Shown: in pieces, positions 63,077 through 64,000 of the stretch | Position numbering within the stretch: position 1 is the stretch's first letter | Layout of the letters: the number at the start of each line of letters is the position of its first letter | Assembly (NCBI GenBank): GCA_963783865.1 | Contig: CAWAPD010000001.1 | Span: 682,001 to 746,000, forward strand | Reading direction: 5' to 3' | Source: CAWAPD01 sp963783865 | Lineage (GTDB): Bacteria; Actinomycetota; Thermoleophilia; UBA2241 | Length of the DNA: 64,000 nt | Notes under the pieces: model-generated | The model's database searches: none | Told to the model about the DNA's origin: nothing | Seen by the model: the letters and a program-made list of their open reading frames with translations, nothing else | Position numbers and translations under genes: made by a program

Positions 63077-64000
63077 GCGCCGATTCTCCACCCTCGGCGG
63101 CCGCTCCCGCAACGGGCAGGGGCTCGCGCGGGCGGGTGGGGACGGCGGCCGGCGCCGTGCCGGCCGACCGGCGGGGCAGGAAGACGAGCGCCAGCACGGC
63201 GCCGGCCGCCGCGATCAGCCCGCAGACCACGAGCATCACGTCCATGCCGTGCACGTACGCGTGGGTCACCTGCGCGAACAGCGCGGCGGAGCCGAGCTGA
63301 TGCGCGACGGCGGCGCCTCCGGCGACGCCGTCGCGCACCGCGGCCGCCGCCGCGGCCGGCAGCCCGTCCGGGTGAAGGCCCGAGCGGTAGGCGGCGTTGA
63401 GCACCGACCCGAGGATGGCAACGCCGAAGGTGCCGCCGACACCGCGCAGCGTCATGACCAGGGCTGAGCCGACTCCGGTGTGGTCTTCGTCGAGGGCGCC
63501 GAGCGCGGCGTCCATGGCGGCGGGCAGGGCGAAGCCCAGCCCGCCGCCCACGACCGCGATCCAGAAGGCGGCGAAGCCGTAGCCGACGCCGACGTGGGTC
63601 AGCGAACCCACGAGCAGCCCGGCGGCCATGAGCGCGAAGCCGATCGTGGCCGTGACCCGTGTGCCGGTGCGGGGGGCGAGCCGGTCCGAGCAGAGCGCGC
63701 CGGCGATGAGGCCGCCGATCAGCGGCAGCAGGCGCAGGCCGGCCCCGAGCGCGTCGACGCCGACGATCGCCTGGAAGTACGTCGGCACCGTGAAGAGCAG
63801 CCCGAACGTGGCGAACGACACGATCGTCGCGAGCACGGTGCCCCACGTGAAGGCGCGCGAGCGGAACAGCGTCAGGTCGACGAGCGGCGGCGCTTGGCGG
63901 CCCCCGGGCCGCCCGAGCCGCCGCTCCCAGGCCACGAACCCGGCAAGAATGGCGCCGCCCGCGGCGATCGAGCCGATCGCCGCCGCGTCGCCCCACCCCT
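63060..64000 (-). CDS. MFS drug exporter, EmrB/QacA (DHA2) type, N-terminus outside window
   Basis: The C-terminal 313 residues of a 14-helix-type MFS exporter; the frame is open to the right edge. LFRSRAFTWGTVLATIVSFATFG, TVPTYFQAIVGVDALGAGLRLLP, GVGSALVMTLRGVGGTFGVAILG and a late pair of helices are typical of the DHA2 family. It lies upstream of, and overlaps, the TetR gene, a common regulator-exporter pair. Confidence 0.88.
   Translation of the reverse strand, partial: GWGDAAAIGSIAAGGAILAGFVAWERRLGRPGGRQAPPLVDLTLFRSRAFTWGTVLATIVSFATFGLLFTVPTYFQAIVGVDALGAGLRLLPLIGGLIAGALCSDRLAPRTGTRVTATIGFALMAAGLLVGSLTHVGVGYGFAAFWIAVVGGGLGFALPAAMDAALGALDEDHTGVGSALVMTLRGVGGTFGVAILGSVLNAAYRSGLHPDGLPAAAAAAVRDGVAGGAAVAHQLGSAALFAQVTHAYVHGMDVMLVVCGLIAAAGAVLALVFLPRRSAGTAPAAVPTRPREPLPVAGAAAEGGESAHGTGG

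Overview
The window is GC-rich DNA (roughly 70% by eye) from what looks like a deep-branching member of the Actinomycetota, perhaps Thermoleophilia-like. The grounds are the block dnaA-dnaN-S4-recF-DUF721-gyrB-gyrA on the minus strand, a class E-type sortase, a UPF0182 membrane protein, frequent GTG starts and GC-rich terminators with few Ts. The class-level placement is inference. Several frameshifts (at 36490 and at three places in 60070-60575) suggest a draft or metagenome-derived assembly, or real gene decay.

Left part. A truncated saccharopine-dehydrogenase-like gene (1-756, minus) diverges from a glycine-riboswitch operon (835-8703, plus). That operon encodes a plant-HPR1-like hydroxypyruvate reductase, a class I aminotransferase, a GcvT-SHMT fusion and a transketolase-like enzyme. 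Together they could turn glycine plus a one-carbon unit into serine, hydroxypyruvate and glycerate. The replication-origin block follows (9759-20365, minus), ending in a histidine-kinase-fold ATPase/HTH gene next to dnaA. A candidate origin with DnaA boxes lies at 20443-20765. A TPP riboswitch then controls thiT and probably the following genes (thiamine diphosphokinase, VanZ-like, moeA). A sortase and a YbaK-type deacylase close this part.

Centre (25561-42857, plus). This is the most distinctive region. It holds three MttB-superfamily (COG5598) methyltransferase paralogues, an amino-acid-type ABC importer (two lipoproteins, a permease with an extra secreted domain, an ATPase), a lysine 2,3-aminomutase with both lysine-recognition aspartates, a frameshifted RACE corrinoid-activating ferredoxin/ATPase, three coupled EamA transporters, a class III aminotransferase and a beta-keto acid cleavage enzyme (BKACE/Kce type). 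I read it as a catabolic island for lysine-related or methylated amino acids. No corrinoid carrier protein is in the window.

Right part. A GAF-GAF-GGDEF protein with an HD-GYP remnant and a UPF0182 protein precede a type IV pilin-like set: two prepilins and an 808-residue PilX-like repeat protein. Then come an ECF sigma factor overlapping a membrane-anchored seven-repeat propeller protein, a FetAB-like ABC pair, tRNA-Val(UAC), katG, a DUF1269 protein, a SulP permease broken by three frameshifts, a SAM methyltransferase, a TetR regulator and a truncated MFS exporter. Perfect or near-perfect GC palindromes (15-26 bp arms) follow many genes. A few sit inside coding sequence (dnaA, EamA1), and one places a start codon exactly in the hairpin loop (39601-39645).
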